A stretch of DNA of 5,472 bases, from the NCBI GenBank assembly GCA_937901185.1, contig CALCHR010000256.1, positions 1-5,472 on the forward strand, read 5' to 3'. The position numbers and the translations under genes were made by a program. This document shows, in pieces, positions 5,347-5,472 of the stretch. A model generated the notes under the pieces. It saw only the letters and a program-made list of their open reading frames with translations, was not told the DNA's origin and made no database searches. Each line of letters opens with the position of its first letter. Position 1 is the stretch's first letter. Source of the stretch: an uncultured Bacteroidales bacterium. GTDB lineage: Bacteria; Bacteroidota; Bacteroidia; Bacteroidales; Bacteroidaceae.

Positions 5347-5472
5347 CGGCGGCGCAATGCGATCATTGCCGCTATCGTTGCAGTGGCGGTGATCGGAGGC
5401 GGCCTGCTGACCTGGTATTTATGCACCAAAGAGCCGCCGCTGATCGTCCGGTATAATGGCGCCATGACCGCC
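5347..5472 (+). CDS. N-terminal membrane-anchor fragment of a bacterial protein (partial at both ends)
   Basis: Forty-two codons run open to the window end. They read as a basic flank (RRRN), one hydrophobic helix of about 20 residues (AIIAAIVAVAVIGGGLLTWY), and then a more polar stretch (LCTKEPPLIVRYNGAMTA). That is the layout of a single-pass, N-terminally anchored protein with an external C-terminal part. Codons are strongly GC-biased at the third position (CTG, GCC, GGC, ATC), unlike any gene from 282 to 5325. No start codon is present: the in-frame open stretch upstream begins at 5296 without an ATG, so the true N-terminus is probably cut off at the junction. The YNG motif after the anchor is faintly like secreted foldases, but this is too short to assign a family. 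Confidence 0.5.

Noticed and set aside
1..5472. CRISPR array, insertion sequence, tRNA or rRNA gene
   Set aside because: No regularly spaced repeats, transposase, terminal inverted repeats with target duplications, or recognisable tRNA/rRNA sequence were found on either strand.

Overview
The window reads as one AT-leaning block of tightly spaced plus-strand genes (about 282 to 5340) flanked at both ends by short pieces of unrelated bacterial genes. The central block looks like part of a large phage genome, or less likely a plasmid: a TopA-type topoisomerase with a very short C-terminus, strong Shine-Dalgarno sites, 15 to 18 base gaps between genes, an AAA+ ATPase of the MoxR/AAA_5 type, a stand-alone zinc metallopeptidase, and two proteins I cannot name. 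No virion gene, integrase, tRNA or host marker is visible in the block, so the phage assignment is an inference.

Layout. Bases 1-280 encode, on the minus strand, the middle of a KDPG/KHG aldolase (Eda) from a Clostridia-like bacterium. At about 281 this stops abruptly, and from 282 the plus strand encodes the C-terminal half of topoisomerase I, ending at 1133. An 88-base gap holds a weak hairpin, a small dyad and a strong ribosome binding site. Then come four genes in a row: 1222-2244 (unknown, glycine-rich hinge), 2262-3629 (MoxR-like AAA+ ATPase), 3645-4697 (HExxH metallopeptidase resembling the DUF2201 N-terminal domain) and 4716-5345 (coiled coil followed by a long charged disordered tail). 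From about 5347 composition jumps to GC-rich, and a different frame encodes the membrane anchor of another bacterial protein, running off the end.

How the genes may work together. MoxR ATPases commonly act with a partner that carries a von Willebrand A (VWA) domain, and in bacteria the DUF2201 metallopeptidase-like domain is normally fused to such a VWA domain. Here the ATPase and the peptidase are adjacent, but the peptidase has no visible VWA half. The four-gene set could be a phage-encoded remodelling or proteolysis module, with the unknown genes on either side as candidate partners. This is inference from gene order and motifs.

The most striking non-coding structure is a perfect 15-bp inverted repeat around an 8-base spacer (3730-3767), inside the start of the peptidase gene. 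It does not have the form of a terminator and far exceeds what chance would give. The two foreign ends come from genomes of different composition and both break inside genes, so a chimeric metagenomic contig is the simplest explanation. The topoisomerase gene, and perhaps the last gene of the block, are therefore incomplete here.
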